Shown here: one piece after another, positions 1 to 8,501 of the stretch
Position numbering within the stretch: position 1 is the first letter of the stretch
Layout: every line of letters begins with the position of its first letter
Assembly (NCBI RefSeq): GCF_002797415.1
Contig: NZ_KZ454944.1
Coordinates: forward strand, 2,994,665 to 3,058,664
Direction: 5' to 3'
From: Bacillus alkalisoli
Lineage (GTDB): Bacteria > Bacillota > Bacilli > Bacillales > Bacillaceae_I
DNA: 64,000 nt
Translations under genes and position numbers: made by a program
Notes under the pieces: model-generated
Database searches by the model: none
Told to the model about the DNA's origin: nothing
The model's input: only the letters and a program-made list of their open reading frames with translations

Positions 1-1638
1 TCCTGTTCCTGACGTAACGACACCTTCTAACATTCTTGTCATATACCATGCTGTTTGTTTGCTAAACACTGCTTTCTCCACTTTGCTTGATTGGGCAACA
101 ACGTTACCGGTTTGGTCTGTTATTTTTCTTATAAAGTATGGTTGGATGACTTTTCCATCATTACTAAAGCTTCGGTATGCTTTTGTTAAATCTAGCGGTG
201 TAATCCCCTCTTCTAATCCACCTAATGCGATGGCAAGCCCATTATCAGGTAAACGGATACCCATTTTATTTAAGTAATCTTTGCCTTTATCAATGCCAAT
301 CTCGTTTAATGTCCAAACGGCTGGAGCATTTAAGGAATCTTTAATCGCATCATACATAGAAACAGTGTCTTGATATTCATTGTTGAAGTTTCTAGGCGTA
401 TAATCATTAGAGTACGTTAATAGCTCGTCCTTTAATAATGAGTAAGGTTCGAATAAACCCTCTTCCATAGCAGGGGCAAAAACTGCAAGTGGTTTAAAAG
501 TCGATCCAGGTTGTCTTTTTACATTTACCCTATTTAATCCTCTTGCTACGTAATTTCTTCCACCAATTACTGCAAGGACACCACCAGCGTCTGGCTCCAT
601 TAATACAAAAGCACCTTCAACATTTTCAGTTGTGCCTGGAAAATATTTATCATCTTGAAAACGTTCGTATGCAATTCGTTGAACTTCACGTGCCATCGGA
701 ACTGTAATAGTATATCCACCTTTTAATAATTCTTCATGAGAAAAACCGTAACGACTTTGGGCTTCGTCTATTACCATATCAATATACGTTAAATATGGTT
801 TTAAGTCGTTATCTTCTTTTACTGACAAAGCGATTGTTTTTCTTTGTAGTTTTACAGCCTCTTCTGCGGAAACGTACCCTTGTTGGTGCATGAGCGTAAT
901 AACTAGGTCTCGCCTGTTTTTAGCTGCATTTATATTATTAATAGGAGAAAAGCTATTTGGCGCTTTTGGTAGTGCTGCTAAAAGGGCACCTTGCTCTACA
1001 GCTAACTCTTCTACACTTACTCCAAAATAAAGATTGGCTGCTGAGTCAATTCCATATGCTCCATGACCAAAATATATTTGATTTAAATACATTTCTAGAA
1101 TTTGATTTTTCGTGTATCTTCTTTCTAAATTGATCGCTATGACGGCTTCTTTCGTTTTTCTTAACCAAGACTTTTCGTTGGTTAGAAAAATATTTTTAGC
1201 TAGCTGTTGCGTAATCGTACTTCCACCTTCAACCTTACTTCTAGCAACAATGTCACGATAAAGCGCACGTAAAATTGCCCTACCATCTATTCCGCGATGT
1301 GTGTAAAATCGGTTATCTTCTACTGCCACAAATGCTTGTTGTACGTGTTGGGGTATTTGATCGATCGATACGATATTCCTGTTTTCTGTAAATATTTTTG
1401 TAATTAACTCTCCCTCTTCATCTACTAGAGAAGAGGCTGAGTCCATCACTAACTTTCTCTCATCTATTACATAATTTCCAGCATAGATTATAAGTAAGTA
1501 GCCTATTAAACTAATGGCTAATAAAGTAAAAGCAGAAGCTGGAATAAGTAATAACCATCTATATTTTTTAAAAGGTGAAAACCATTCTGGTAAGTTCCAT
1601 TTTTTTGTCTTATTCCTTTTAGCAGTTGACCTCTCCAT
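1..1638 (-). CDS. pbpF: Class A penicillin-binding protein, PbpF-like (3' end cut by window edge)
   Basis: Bifunctional peptidoglycan glycosyltransferase/transpeptidase anchored in the membrane. The ORF is open from ATG 1638 to the window edge (546 codons), so the C terminus is missing. Visible in order: a basic N terminus, one membrane helix at about residues 28-53, a GT51 domain with EDNRFYTHRGID (catalytic Glu about residue 107) and GGSTITQQLAKN, then a transpeptidase domain with QPGSTFKP (active Ser about residue 379) and an SLN motif. The KTG box should lie beyond the edge. A GGGGTG ribosome site precedes the ATG. In Bacillus subtilis pbpF lies next to hmoB, as here (divergent), and the length fits PBP2C of about 714 aa. 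Family assignment is firm; the exact paralogue is inferred from neighbourhood. Confidence 0.9.
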   Translation of the reverse strand, partial: MERSTAKRNKTKKWNLPEWFSPFKKYRWLLLIPASAFTLLAISLIGYLLIIYAGNYVIDERKLVMDSASSLVDEEGELITKIFTENRNIVSIDQIPQHVQQAFVAVEDNRFYTHRGIDGRAILRALYRDIVARSKVEGGSTITQQLAKNIFLTNEKSWLRKTKEAVIAINLERRYTKNQILEMYLNQIYFGHGAYGIDSAANLYFGVSVEELAVEQGALLAALPKAPNSFSPINNINAAKNRRDLVITLMHQQGYVSAEEAVKLQRKTIALSVKEDNDLKPYLTYIDMVIDEAQSRYGFSHEELLKGGYTITVPMAREVQRIAYERFQDDKYFPGTTENVEGAFVLMEPDAGGVLAVIGGRNYVARGLNRVNVKRQPGSTFKPLAVFAPAMEEGLFEPYSLLKDELLTYSNDYTPRNFNNEYQDTVSMYDAIKDSLNAPAVWTLNEIGIDKGKDYLNKMGIRLPDNGLAIALGGLEEGITPLDLTKAYRSFSNDGKVIQPYFIRKITDQTGNVVAQSSKVEKAVFSKQTAWYMTRMLEGVVTSGTG

Positions 1639-1680
1639 AACGTTCACCCCTTTTTCTTCGTATCATTTTTAATCATATAA

Positions 1681-1808
1681 ATGAATCTATATCATAATTA
1701 CGATTCGTTTAGTGAAAAAAGAATGTTTTACTAATATGCGGAGTTATTTATTCGTCTTTAAAGTTGTATTTAATAAAGTATTAATACATTATGACACGGA
1801 CTCAAATA
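1681..1808 (+). repeat. AT-rich MITE-like repeat, family B copy 1
   Basis: Left end ATCATAATTACGATTCGTTT plus AGTGAAAAA, right end ACATTATGACACGGACTCA. Both ends match copies at 16825-16975, 31332-31491 and (reverse) 17710-17870, while the centre differs. It lies in the divergent gap between pbpF and hmoB (1639-2074). No ORF. Confidence 0.6.
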
Positions 1809-1863
1809 ACTCAAATTTTTATAGTATCTTCCTTTCTAAGCAATGCTTTAAAAACAAATATTA

Positions 1864-1927
1864 GTTGAAGTTCACTACAGGTGCGAGACTCCTGCGGAAA
1901 GCCATTGTACCTGTAATGAACTTCAAC
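1864..1927. repeat. Miniature family A inverted repeat
   Basis: A 64-bp hairpin whose ends GTTGAAGTTCACTACAGGT and ACCTGTAATGAACTTCAAC are a 19-bp inverted repeat with one mismatch. The core GAGACTCCTGCGGAAAGC is the signature of the larger family A elements, so this looks like a deletion derivative. The rest of the 1639-2074 gap holds promoter-like AT-rich sequence, including a TATAAT just upstream of hmoB. Confidence 0.7.
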
Positions 1928-2074
1928 GTTTCTAACTCTAATCTTCAATCAAAGAGTGTTTAAATTTGTACTTATTAGGTAATACGTATTATATATTAAA
2001 GTAGTTTCGACAAAATTAGAATATTTTTATTTTGCGACGTGAATGCATATAATAAACATAAGGAGTGATAAAAG

Positions 2075-2590
2075 TTGAATTTCTATATGACGTTCGGTAC
2101 AGAAGATTTTTTACAAACATTAAAGTCACAAATTGACAATGGCGAACTTTTGCTGATGGCTGGAGAAGAAAATGCTGTTTTAATGCACGAGACAACTGAA
2201 AAATCTAGCTTTTCAGCTGGTAAAAAATTCGAGGTGCTAGACGGAGTAGGCAATTTCCAAAATGGACATTTTGCTGTGTTAAATAATATTCCAGTAACAC
2301 AAGAAGGCCGTCCTGTTTTTGAATACCGATTCAGCCAGCGTGCTAGATTAATTGAAGAAGAACCTGGATTTGTAGCTATTCGAGTGTTACGTCCAACAGA
2401 TGAATCTGATACATACGTAATCTTAACACTCTGGGAAGAAGAAGCTTCTTTCAAAAGATGGCAAGAATCAAAAGCATATGAAAATGCACATAAAAAACGT
2501 GGTACGGAAGAAGGCGTTGATAAACAGCAACAAATTTTCCCACGTCCTTCTTACGTTACAACCTACCGTGGTGTAACAGAAAGCGAATGA
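2075..2590 (+). CDS. hmoB: Heme-degrading monooxygenase HmoB-like
   Basis: Predicted cytoplasmic antibiotic-biosynthesis-monooxygenase-fold protein that opens heme and helps release iron. It has 171 codons, near the 166 aa of B. subtilis HmoB (YhgC). The C-terminal half (about residues 85-165) shows the ABM-domain pattern with FVAIRVLRP, a TLWEEEASFKRW segment and the trailing HKKRGTEEG region; the N-terminal half is the HmoB-specific extension. The start is TTG 2075 because AGGAGTG lies 9 nt upstream; the next ATG in frame has no site. It is divergent from pbpF, as in Bacillus, and ends in a terminator shared with the Lia operon. No Fur box was recognised by eye. Confidence 0.88.
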   Translation: MNFYMTFGTEDFLQTLKSQIDNGELLLMAGEENAVLMHETTEKSSFSAGKKFEVLDGVGNFQNGHFAVLNNIPVTQEGRPVFEYRFSQRARLIEEEPGFVAIRVLRPTDESDTYVILTLWEEEASFKRWQESKAYENAHKKRGTEEGVDKQQQIFPRPSYVTTYRGVTESE

Positions 2591-2604
2591 TAGTATTCAA
2601 AAAA

Positions 2605-2645
2605 GATGCCATTACATCCTCAAAAAGGGATAATGGCATCTTTCT
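2605..2645. terminator. Bidirectional terminator between hmoB and liaR
   Basis: GATGCCATTA pairs with TAATGGCATC around an A-rich loop, followed by a T run on the plus strand and preceded by an A run that serves the convergent liaR. Confidence 0.85.
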
Positions 2646-3290
2646 TTAATTCTTGCGTAAGATTCCGTGACGGTTTGCATAAATAGCCGCCTGTGTGCGG
2701 TCTGCTACACCAAGCTTGCTTAATATATTACTCACATGCGTTTTAACTGTTTTTACACCAATAAACAATGTGTCACTAATTTCTTGATTTGATAATCCAT
2801 CTCCTAGACACATTAACACTTCCAATTCTCGTTCTGTTAAATCATCATGCAGTTGCTTCAAAGGTGTCCTAAATCTATTCATCATTTTACTTGCCACTTT
2901 CGGTTCAATTACTGGTTCATCATTTATTGCTTTATGTATTGCTTTTATAATATCTTCCGCTTGCGCAGTTTTTAATAAGTAACTAAATGCTCCAGCTTCA
3001 ATGGCTGGGAATACTTTCTCATCATCATAAAAACTTGTAATAATAATAATTTTACAAGTTGGATGAAATTTCACTATTTCTCGTGTAGCATCAATACCTG
3101 TGCCATTTTCCATAAGTAAGTCCATCAACATGACATCTGGCTTTGTTTTTCGTGCAATCTCTATTGCTTCATTACCACTTGCCCCTTCACCAACAATTTC
3201 AATATGAGGTTCAGTCACTAAATAAGCTAATAAACCTTTTCTGACCATATCATGATCGTCCACAACAGCTACTCTAATATTACTACTCAT
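2646..3290 (-). CDS. liaR: LiaR/VraR-type NarL-family response regulator
   Basis: DNA-binding response regulator of the cell-envelope stress system LiaFSR. The receiver domain (about 1-120) has the acidic pair D11/D12, the phospho-acceptor D57 in MLMDLLMENGTG and the conserved T and K (IITSFYD, LLKTAQ). The LuxR/NarL helix-turn-helix is at about 150-210 (LTERELEVLMCLGDGLSNQEI). GGGGGAG precedes ATG 3290, which overlaps the end of liaS by 8 nt, so translation is probably coupled. 214 aa matches LiaR and VraR. No liaIH target operon is next to it in this window. Confidence 0.92.
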   Translation of the reverse strand: MSSNIRVAVVDDHDMVRKGLLAYLVTEPHIEIVGEGASGNEAIEIARKTKPDVMLMDLLMENGTGIDATREIVKFHPTCKIIIITSFYDDEKVFPAIEAGAFSYLLKTAQAEDIIKAIHKAINDEPVIEPKVASKMMNRFRTPLKQLHDDLTERELEVLMCLGDGLSNQEISDTLFIGVKTVKTHVSNILSKLGVADRTQAAIYANRHGILRKN

Positions 3291-4368
3291 TGTTTCTCCC
3301 CCTCTTTCGTACTGGAATATGTATTTCTATATGAGTTCCTTCGCCTTGCTTGCTTTTAATTTCAAATGTACCACCAATTTCTTCACAACGTTCTCTCATC
3401 GTCTGCAAACCATATGAAGCCAGTTTTTGTTGATTTAATTCAAAGCCGATACCATTGTCACTAATGAAAATATATACATAGTCATTTTTTTCATGAATTT
3501 CTATATCCACTTCTGATGCATCGGCATGTCTCAAAATGTTAGCTAGTGCTTCTTGAATAATTCTAAACAAATGATCTTCAGTTGCATTGGATAAGGTATT
3601 TAACGTCTCAATATTTCGGTGAAAAGTAATTGGTGTTTTTCTTTCTAACTCTTCAATTAATTGTTCAATTGCCCTACATAATGTTTCATTCGTCAAAGAG
3701 ACAGGTCGTAAATGAAGTAATAGCGCCCTCATTTCCGCCTGTGCTTTGGCTGCTATGGAAGCAATGTCTTGAATTTGTCGCTTGGCAATCTCTGGTTTCG
3801 AGTCAAAAATACGAATAACTGCACTAGACATTATACTTAAGGCAAATAATTGTTGGCTGACGGAATCATGTAAATCTCTTGCTAAACGCTGTCTCTCTTC
3901 CATAGTTGCTGCTGAATGAGCTTTTTTAGCAAGAAGGTTTTTCTCTTCTGCTAATTTTTGTAATGAATGAACTTGATTTTGGATTTTTTGTGCTAGTTGG
4001 TTTATATCTTCTGTTAATCTTCCTAGTTCATCTTGCTCTCTAACTTGTATTGTTTCTGAAAATTTCCCTCTACTTAATGTTGCAATAAATGTAGATATAT
4101 CCTCAAGTCTTTTTTTCACATAATAACTATCTTTATAACCTACATATATACTAGTTAAGAACCCTAAAATGAATATTTTTAATGTAATAAGGACAGTGAG
4201 ACCTACTGTTAGTTGTAATCCTTCTGGATAGAACAACAATAATGCTTGTAAAGAAATAAACACTAGAAGTGATGCAATAAATGTAACAGTTAAGTGGGAA
4301 CGAATTAACCAAAAACGCACACTTTGAATCCGGCGAAACAGTCCTTTTTTTTGCTTATACTCGGTCAA
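3283..4368 (-). CDS. liaS: LiaS/VraS-type sensor histidine kinase
   Basis: Membrane histidine kinase that phosphorylates LiaR when the envelope is stressed. Two membrane helices (about residues 20-75) enclose a very short external loop typical of intramembrane-sensing kinases. A HAMP segment follows, then the HisKA_3 motif ERQRLARDLHDSVSQQ with the phospho-histidine, and a HATPase_c domain with DNGIGFE and GLQTMRERCEEIGG. A GGGG site sits directly against ATG 4377 but 9 nt before TTG 4368, so TTG is preferred; ATG 4377 would add three residues. It overlaps liaF by 14 nt and liaR by 8 nt. Confidence 0.9.
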   Translation of the reverse strand: MTEYKQKKGLFRRIQSVRFWLIRSHLTVTFIASLLVFISLQALLLFYPEGLQLTVGLTVLITLKIFILGFLTSIYVGYKDSYYVKKRLEDISTFIATLSRGKFSETIQVREQDELGRLTEDINQLAQKIQNQVHSLQKLAEEKNLLAKKAHSAATMEERQRLARDLHDSVSQQLFALSIMSSAVIRIFDSKPEIAKRQIQDIASIAAKAQAEMRALLLHLRPVSLTNETLCRAIEQLIEELERKTPITFHRNIETLNTLSNATEDHLFRIIQEALANILRHADASEVDIEIHEKNDYVYIFISDNGIGFELNQQKLASYGLQTMRERCEEIGGTFEIKSKQGEGTHIEIHIPVRKRGRNNE

Positions 4369-5149
4369 TTCGAACATCCCCTACTTTTAATTCTAGAACA
4401 ATATTTACTTTCCTTGTAGCTTCAGGGTAGTTTGGTGATTCATAAAACATTCTACTATTCATTCCAGTTGCACTTTCACCAAACATGGACAGCGCTCCTG
4501 TTTTCAACGTTGCATCTATTTTTATCGGAAGATCTTCTGGAATTAGCATCTTTATGTCTGCTACCATTCCTTTAATTTGAATCGTTGTTTCTTTATCAGG
4601 AATGTACGCTTTGGAGAAATCAAAATAATAATCGCCAATTATATTCCAAAGTTTCATCGGCTCAACCGACCAATTTTGTTTATTCATCTTTACTTCACCA
4701 ACGGCAAAAACTTGCTTTTCTTTATTCGTTTTTTTACCTTTTTCTTCAGACTTTAATTCTTTTACTATTTTTGTCTCATTTGTATAATCATCTTTCACAA
4801 TAGTAACTTTGAATGGCCTTCTTTTTAATAACAGGTTTATACCGATATATATGATTAGAAAAGGCCACAATTTCCAAATCATCATAAACTTAAAATCAAT
4901 TAGAGCTAATCGGTCTAAACAAAGTAAGCCACCAAATAGTAGTAAAAACACACCGAAAAAGTAGTTATCACTCTTCTTAACTAGTACGTCTATTAAGAAC
5001 TTTATTCCTAACAGCAAAATTAAAACGGGATAAAAATTGACAAAAAACTGTTTTATTTCCAAGGAAATGACACCTAAATTTACAAGTAATAACATAACTC
5101 CGAAAAACATTAGTAATATCGCTATTAATTTTTGATTAAATGATTTCAT
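4355..5149 (-). CDS. liaF: LiaF/VraT-like membrane inhibitor of LiaRS
   Basis: First gene of the liaFSR operon. LiaF is a membrane protein that keeps LiaS inactive without stress. The 264-aa product has an N-terminal block of four hydrophobic helices (about 8-110), a basic linker, and a C-terminal soluble DUF2154-type domain (about 150-264, with WSVEPMKLWNIIGDYYFDFSKA and GMVADIKMLIPED) as in LiaF. GAGGTG precedes ATG 5149. The order liaF-liaS-liaR with overlaps matches the core operon of Bacilli, here without liaI, liaH or liaG. Confidence 0.9.
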   Translation of the reverse strand: MKSFNQKLIAILLMFFGVMLLLVNLGVISLEIKQFFVNFYPVLILLLGIKFLIDVLVKKSDNYFFGVFLLLFGGLLCLDRLALIDFKFMMIWKLWPFLIIYIGINLLLKRRPFKVTIVKDDYTNETKIVKELKSEEKGKKTNKEKQVFAVGEVKMNKQNWSVEPMKLWNIIGDYYFDFSKAYIPDKETTIQIKGMVADIKMLIPEDLPIKIDATLKTGALSMFGESATGMNSRMFYESPNYPEATRKVNIVLELKVGDVRIDRV

Positions 5150-5303
5150 AGTTCACCTCTAACCAATCCCTACGATTTTTTGTATTTTTTCTTAGTTTAC
5201 TATGAAACACACTAAGTCAAAACAACCTTAAGTAAGTTTATGTATCAGTCTTCAGACGGAAATGATCAAAATACTCCTTATAATAATGCTGTGTTAAAGT
5301 TCG

Positions 5304-5431
5304 CTGTTGATTTCCGTGCAAGGCTTCGCTTTCCGCGGGCGGGCCGGGAGCCTCCTCGGCGCAAGCGCCTGTAAGGTCTCCCGTTCCCCGCTTCTCCCGC
5401 AGGAGTCTCAGCCTTGCACGGAAATCAACAG
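5304..5431. repeat. Family A inverted-repeat element, copy 2
   Basis: Perfect 22-bp terminal inverted repeat (CTGTTGATTTCCGTGCAAGG plus CT). Inside are GCTTTCCGCGGGCG, GAGCCTCCTCGGCGC, GTAAGGTCTCCC and CTCCCGCAGGAGTCTC, all shared with other family A copies. Wider flanks GTTAAAG and CTTTAACAGAGCC (to about 5475) suggest the element is longer. It lies in the gap between liaF and the PAP2 gene. Confidence 0.85.
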
Positions 5432-5498
5432 GAAAAATAGTATTTATTTATCAACACTAAGCTTTAACAGAGCCTATAATAAAAACAACAACACCAAA

Positions 5499-6173
5499 TT
5501 AAGGTGTTGCGTTTTTAGCTTTCCTATTTATTAACCATTCATAAAGAGAAACAAATATTACTAAACAAACATATCCCGCTGCGTATCCAGCTAATATATC
5601 AGAAGCGTAATGATAGTCTAAGAAAATCCGACTTATTCCTAGTAAGAAGATAAATAGTGTAGCCCCAATTAATATTACTGATTTATTCCACTTATCCTTC
5701 GTATAAATGATTAGAAAATAAGCCAATAATCCATAAAAGAACAAACCCACCATCGCATGACCACTCGGAAAACTTAAGCTTTCTGCACCAGGGCCAATCA
5801 TTGGCCTTTCTCTTCCAGTAAGGTCTTTTAACCATTTATTAAGTTCATTTACTAAAATAACTCCAATTATTAAAACAGATGCTGCAATATAATCTTTCTT
5901 TTTCCAAATGATAAGAATCGCCGATAATAAAAGAATGGGTATAACACCTTCTTTAGATCCTAAAATGGTGAAATAATAAAAGAATTGAACAATAATTTCT
6001 GGAGTATAAGTTGTTGCCCCATTTCTAACAAAATCGTCAAAGAAAAACATTTTTTCTGTTACTACTTGATAAAATGACCAACTAAAAAATATTACAGAAA
6101 ATAAAATAATGAATAATCGATAAGACCAGTATGTACTAGTTACATTTTCTGTTTGAACTTTACTATTTGGCAA
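5499..6173 (-). CDS. PAP2-superfamily membrane phosphatase
   Basis: Integral membrane lipid phosphatase of the PgpB/YodM type, probably acting on undecaprenyl diphosphate, phosphatidylglycerol phosphate or phosphatidate; substrate is not determinable. The three signature motifs are present: KDLTGRERP (KX6RP), PSGH, and SRIFLDYHYASD (SRX5HX3D). Around them are about six membrane helices. The start is set at TTG 6173 because AGGAGGG sits 7 nt upstream; an ATG at 6224 has no site. The resulting 224 aa fits the family. Confidence 0.85.
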   Translation of the reverse strand: MPNSKVQTENVTSTYWSYRLFIILFSVIFFSWSFYQVVTEKMFFFDDFVRNGATTYTPEIIVQFFYYFTILGSKEGVIPILLLSAILIIWKKKDYIAASVLIIGVILVNELNKWLKDLTGRERPMIGPGAESLSFPSGHAMVGLFFYGLLAYFLIIYTKDKWNKSVILIGATLFIFLLGISRIFLDYHYASDILAGYAAGYVCLVIFVSLYEWLINRKAKNATP

Positions 6174-6328
6174 TGAAATCCCTCCTACTTGTACTGTTTT
6201 TTCTCTAATACTTCTATCATACATTATTTTTATAAAAATCAGACTATTATTTTCTCATAGATTCATATATTATAATATTAATCTATTTTATTTCTATTAT
6301 CGAAATATTTATCGAAAGGGGTTTGTAC

Positions 6329-7504
6329 ATGTTAACAACAAAGCTTTTTTCATTATTAGAAGAACATTATGAGGAAATGATAGAAATTCGCCGATATTTA
6401 CACCAGTTTCCAGAGCTTTCCTTTAAAGAGTTTCATACTGCTAACTACATTGCTGAATTTTACGAGAAACTCGGTATCGAAGTAATGCGTAATGTTGGCG
6501 GCAATGGAGTTGTAGCGAAAGTTCACGGTTCTAAACCTGGGAAGACCGTAGCACTTCGAGCTGATTTCGATGCTCTACCAATACAGGATGAAAAAGAAGT
6601 AGAGTATAAGTCAAAAGTACCAGGCGTTATGCATGCATGTGGCCATGATGGTCATACTGCAACTTTACTTGTTTTAGCAAAATGTCTACACCTTTTAAAA
6701 GATGAGCTTGAAGGAACTGTCGTTTGTATTCATCAACATGCGGAAGAATTTGCACCAGGTGGAGCTGTTGCAATGATTCAAGATGGTTGCTTAGAAGGTG
6801 TTGACGTTATTTTCGGAACGCATTTATGGGCAAGTGTCCCATTAGGTGGTTTACAATATCGATCTGGCCCTGTAATGGCAGCAGCCGATCGTTTTGAAAT
6901 ACATATTCAAGGAGCAGGCGGACATGGTGCCCAACCACATACAACGAAAGACGCTATTTTAACTGCTTCACAGGTTGTTGTTAACTTACAACAAATAGTA
7001 AGTAGACGTTTAACTCCTATTGAACCAGCTGTTATTTCTGTTGGTACGTTCAAAGCAGAAAATGCGTTTAATATTATTGCTGATACAGCCTATTTAGAAG
7101 GAACAGTTAGAACGTTTAATGATGAAATTAGAGATCAAATTGAAATCGAAATCGGTAATGTAGTTGGTGCTACTTGTGCACTTAACGGCTCCACATATGA
7201 TTATAAATTCCATCGTGGTTATCCTGCAGTAGTGAACCATCAAGAAGAAACAGAATTCTTATGTTCCGTTGCTACAGATATTAAAGAGATTACTTCTATT
7301 GAGGAAACACCGCCACATATGGGTGGGGAAGATTTTGCTTATTACTTACGCCATGTGAAAGGTACTTTCTTTTTTACTGGTGCAAAACCAGATGGTGTAG
7401 AAAAAGCGTATCCACATCATCATCCAAAGTTCGATATTAATGAGCAATCTTTATTAGTTGCAGCTAAAACGCTCGGTGCAGCAACGCTTCAGTATAAAGG
7501 ATAA
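6329..7504 (+). CDS. yhaA: M20 amidohydrolase, YhaA-like
   Basis: Cytoplasmic metal-dependent N-acyl/aminoacylase or carboxypeptidase of the M20D family. Motifs: RRYLHQFPELSF at the N terminus, RADFDALP, the metal-binding MHACGHDGHTA (Cys and His ligands), IHQHAEE (catalytic and bridging Glu), a dimerisation domain with GGHGAQPH, and PHMGGEDFAYYL near the end with the last metal ligand region. AAAGGGG lies 9 nt before ATG 6329, better than the TTG six bases upstream. The 391-aa length is normal. B. subtilis yhaA is beside ecsC, as here. The precise substrate is unknown. Confidence 0.9.
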   Translation: MLTTKLFSLLEEHYEEMIEIRRYLHQFPELSFKEFHTANYIAEFYEKLGIEVMRNVGGNGVVAKVHGSKPGKTVALRADFDALPIQDEKEVEYKSKVPGVMHACGHDGHTATLLVLAKCLHLLKDELEGTVVCIHQHAEEFAPGGAVAMIQDGCLEGVDVIFGTHLWASVPLGGLQYRSGPVMAAADRFEIHIQGAGGHGAQPHTTKDAILTASQVVVNLQQIVSRRLTPIEPAVISVGTFKAENAFNIIADTAYLEGTVRTFNDEIRDQIEIEIGNVVGATCALNGSTYDYKFHRGYPAVVNHQEETEFLCSVATDIKEITSIEETPPHMGGEDFAYYLRHVKGTFFFTGAKPDGVEKAYPHHHPKFDINEQSLLVAAKTLGAATLQYKG

Positions 7505-7509
7505 GAAAA

Positions 7510-7560
7510 AAGTCTGTAGTCATTTTCCGCTAAAACGGTATAAGGCTACAGACTTTTTTA
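7510..7560. terminator. Bidirectional terminator after yhaA
   Basis: AAGTCTGTAG pairs with CTACAGACTT, T run on both sides. It also contains the stop of the convergent 54-aa gene. Confidence 0.88.
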
Positions 7561-7722
7561 TACACTAGTATAAAAGGATAATAAGGTAACACCGAAATAT
7601 AGTAAGCTCATTACGAAAAAGACAACACTAAATGTTGTAATTGCTTTCGGTAATTTACCGTAAAAAAAGACTAGAAAAAGTCCAATGAATAAGTGAATAA
7701 TAAAAAATAAGAAAATGTCCAT
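7558..7722 (-). CDS. Small two-helix membrane protein, 54 aa
   Basis: Not recognised. Translated by hand: starts MDIFLFFIIHLFIGLFLVFF and has a second helix in the C-terminal half (about residues 30-50), with a short GKLPK loop between. Its ATG (7722-7720) shares a base with the stop of the upstream esterase (TAATG), a classic coupling arrangement, so it is likely translated from the esterase mRNA. It ends inside the terminator shared with yhaA. Function unknown; a role with its ecsC/esterase neighbours is a guess. Confidence 0.6.
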   Translation of the reverse strand: MDIFLFFIIHLFIGLFLVFFYGKLPKAITTFSVVFFVMSLLYFGVTLLSFYTSV

Positions 7723-8501
7723 TAATCTGTATGCTCCTTAAATAAATAAGTGAAAATTTCAGGCACTCTTTCTTTCCAAGCTAATTCGTTATGTATTGCA
7801 CCTTCTGCAATTTTAAACTGACACGATTTAACTTTTCCATTTAACAGATTAAACACATTTTTGCTCGATTCAATATATTTCTCATTATCTGCTGTTCCAG
7901 TCGATTCTTTTGTTCCGATATCTAAATAAAACTTTTCAATTGGAGATAAGTCACTTTTCATTAATAATGACTCTATTTCCTTCTGATTAAACCAGTAAGC
8001 AGAAGAAAGAGATGCTATTTTTCTGAACACATGTGGATACACACACGCTGCATAGGTAGAAATTAAGCCGCCCATTGAACTCCCAGCCATTGATGTATCT
8101 TCACGGTTGGTGCGGTATTTTGTATCAATTAATGGTTTTAATTCATTCACAATAAAGGCAATATAGTCTTTTCCTTCTCCTCCGACTTCATCGGTCGTAT
8201 CAAACACTTTTTTCATATCTTCGTTTGGCCATGGTCCATATTCATCTAATCTTTTATTTCCTTCCACATTACAATCAATTCCCACCACAATTAAAGGTAT
8301 TCCGGATTTCAATAAATAATCAGAAATCCCCCACGCCATTCCATATCCTGCATCTTCGTCTTTATACAAATTTTGCCCGTCATGCATGTATAGTACAGGG
8401 TAGCGCTTTTCTAGTGCTTCATTGTAATCTTTTGGTAAAAAGACTCTAATCTTTCTTGTTCTATTTAAAGGTGTAATGGTTACTTCAAAATGTTCAAACA
8501 C
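7722..8501 (-). CDS. Putative esterase, alpha/beta hydrolase (esterase D/Fes-like)
   Basis: Cytoplasmic serine hydrolase resembling enterochelin/siderophore esterase and YbbA-type proteins. The N-terminal beta strands include VFLPKDY and PVLYMHDGQN. The nucleophile elbow is GSSMGG (about residues 143-148), an acid lies in the DIGTKES region, and a candidate His is in AEGAIHNELAW near the C terminus. The GTG start at 8501 has GGGGA 7 nt upstream and overlaps the end of ecsC by 8 nt, so it is co-transcribed with ecsC. The substrate cannot be told. Confidence 0.8.
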   Translation of the reverse strand: MFEHFEVTITPLNRTRKIRVFLPKDYNEALEKRYPVLYMHDGQNLYKDEDAGYGMAWGISDYLLKSGIPLIVVGIDCNVEGNKRLDEYGPWPNEDMKKVFDTTDEVGGEGKDYIAFIVNELKPLIDTKYRTNREDTSMAGSSMGGLISTYAACVYPHVFRKIASLSSAYWFNQKEIESLLMKSDLSPIEKFYLDIGTKESTGTADNEKYIESSKNVFNLLNGKVKSCQFKIAEGAIHNELAWKERVPEIFTYLFKEHTD

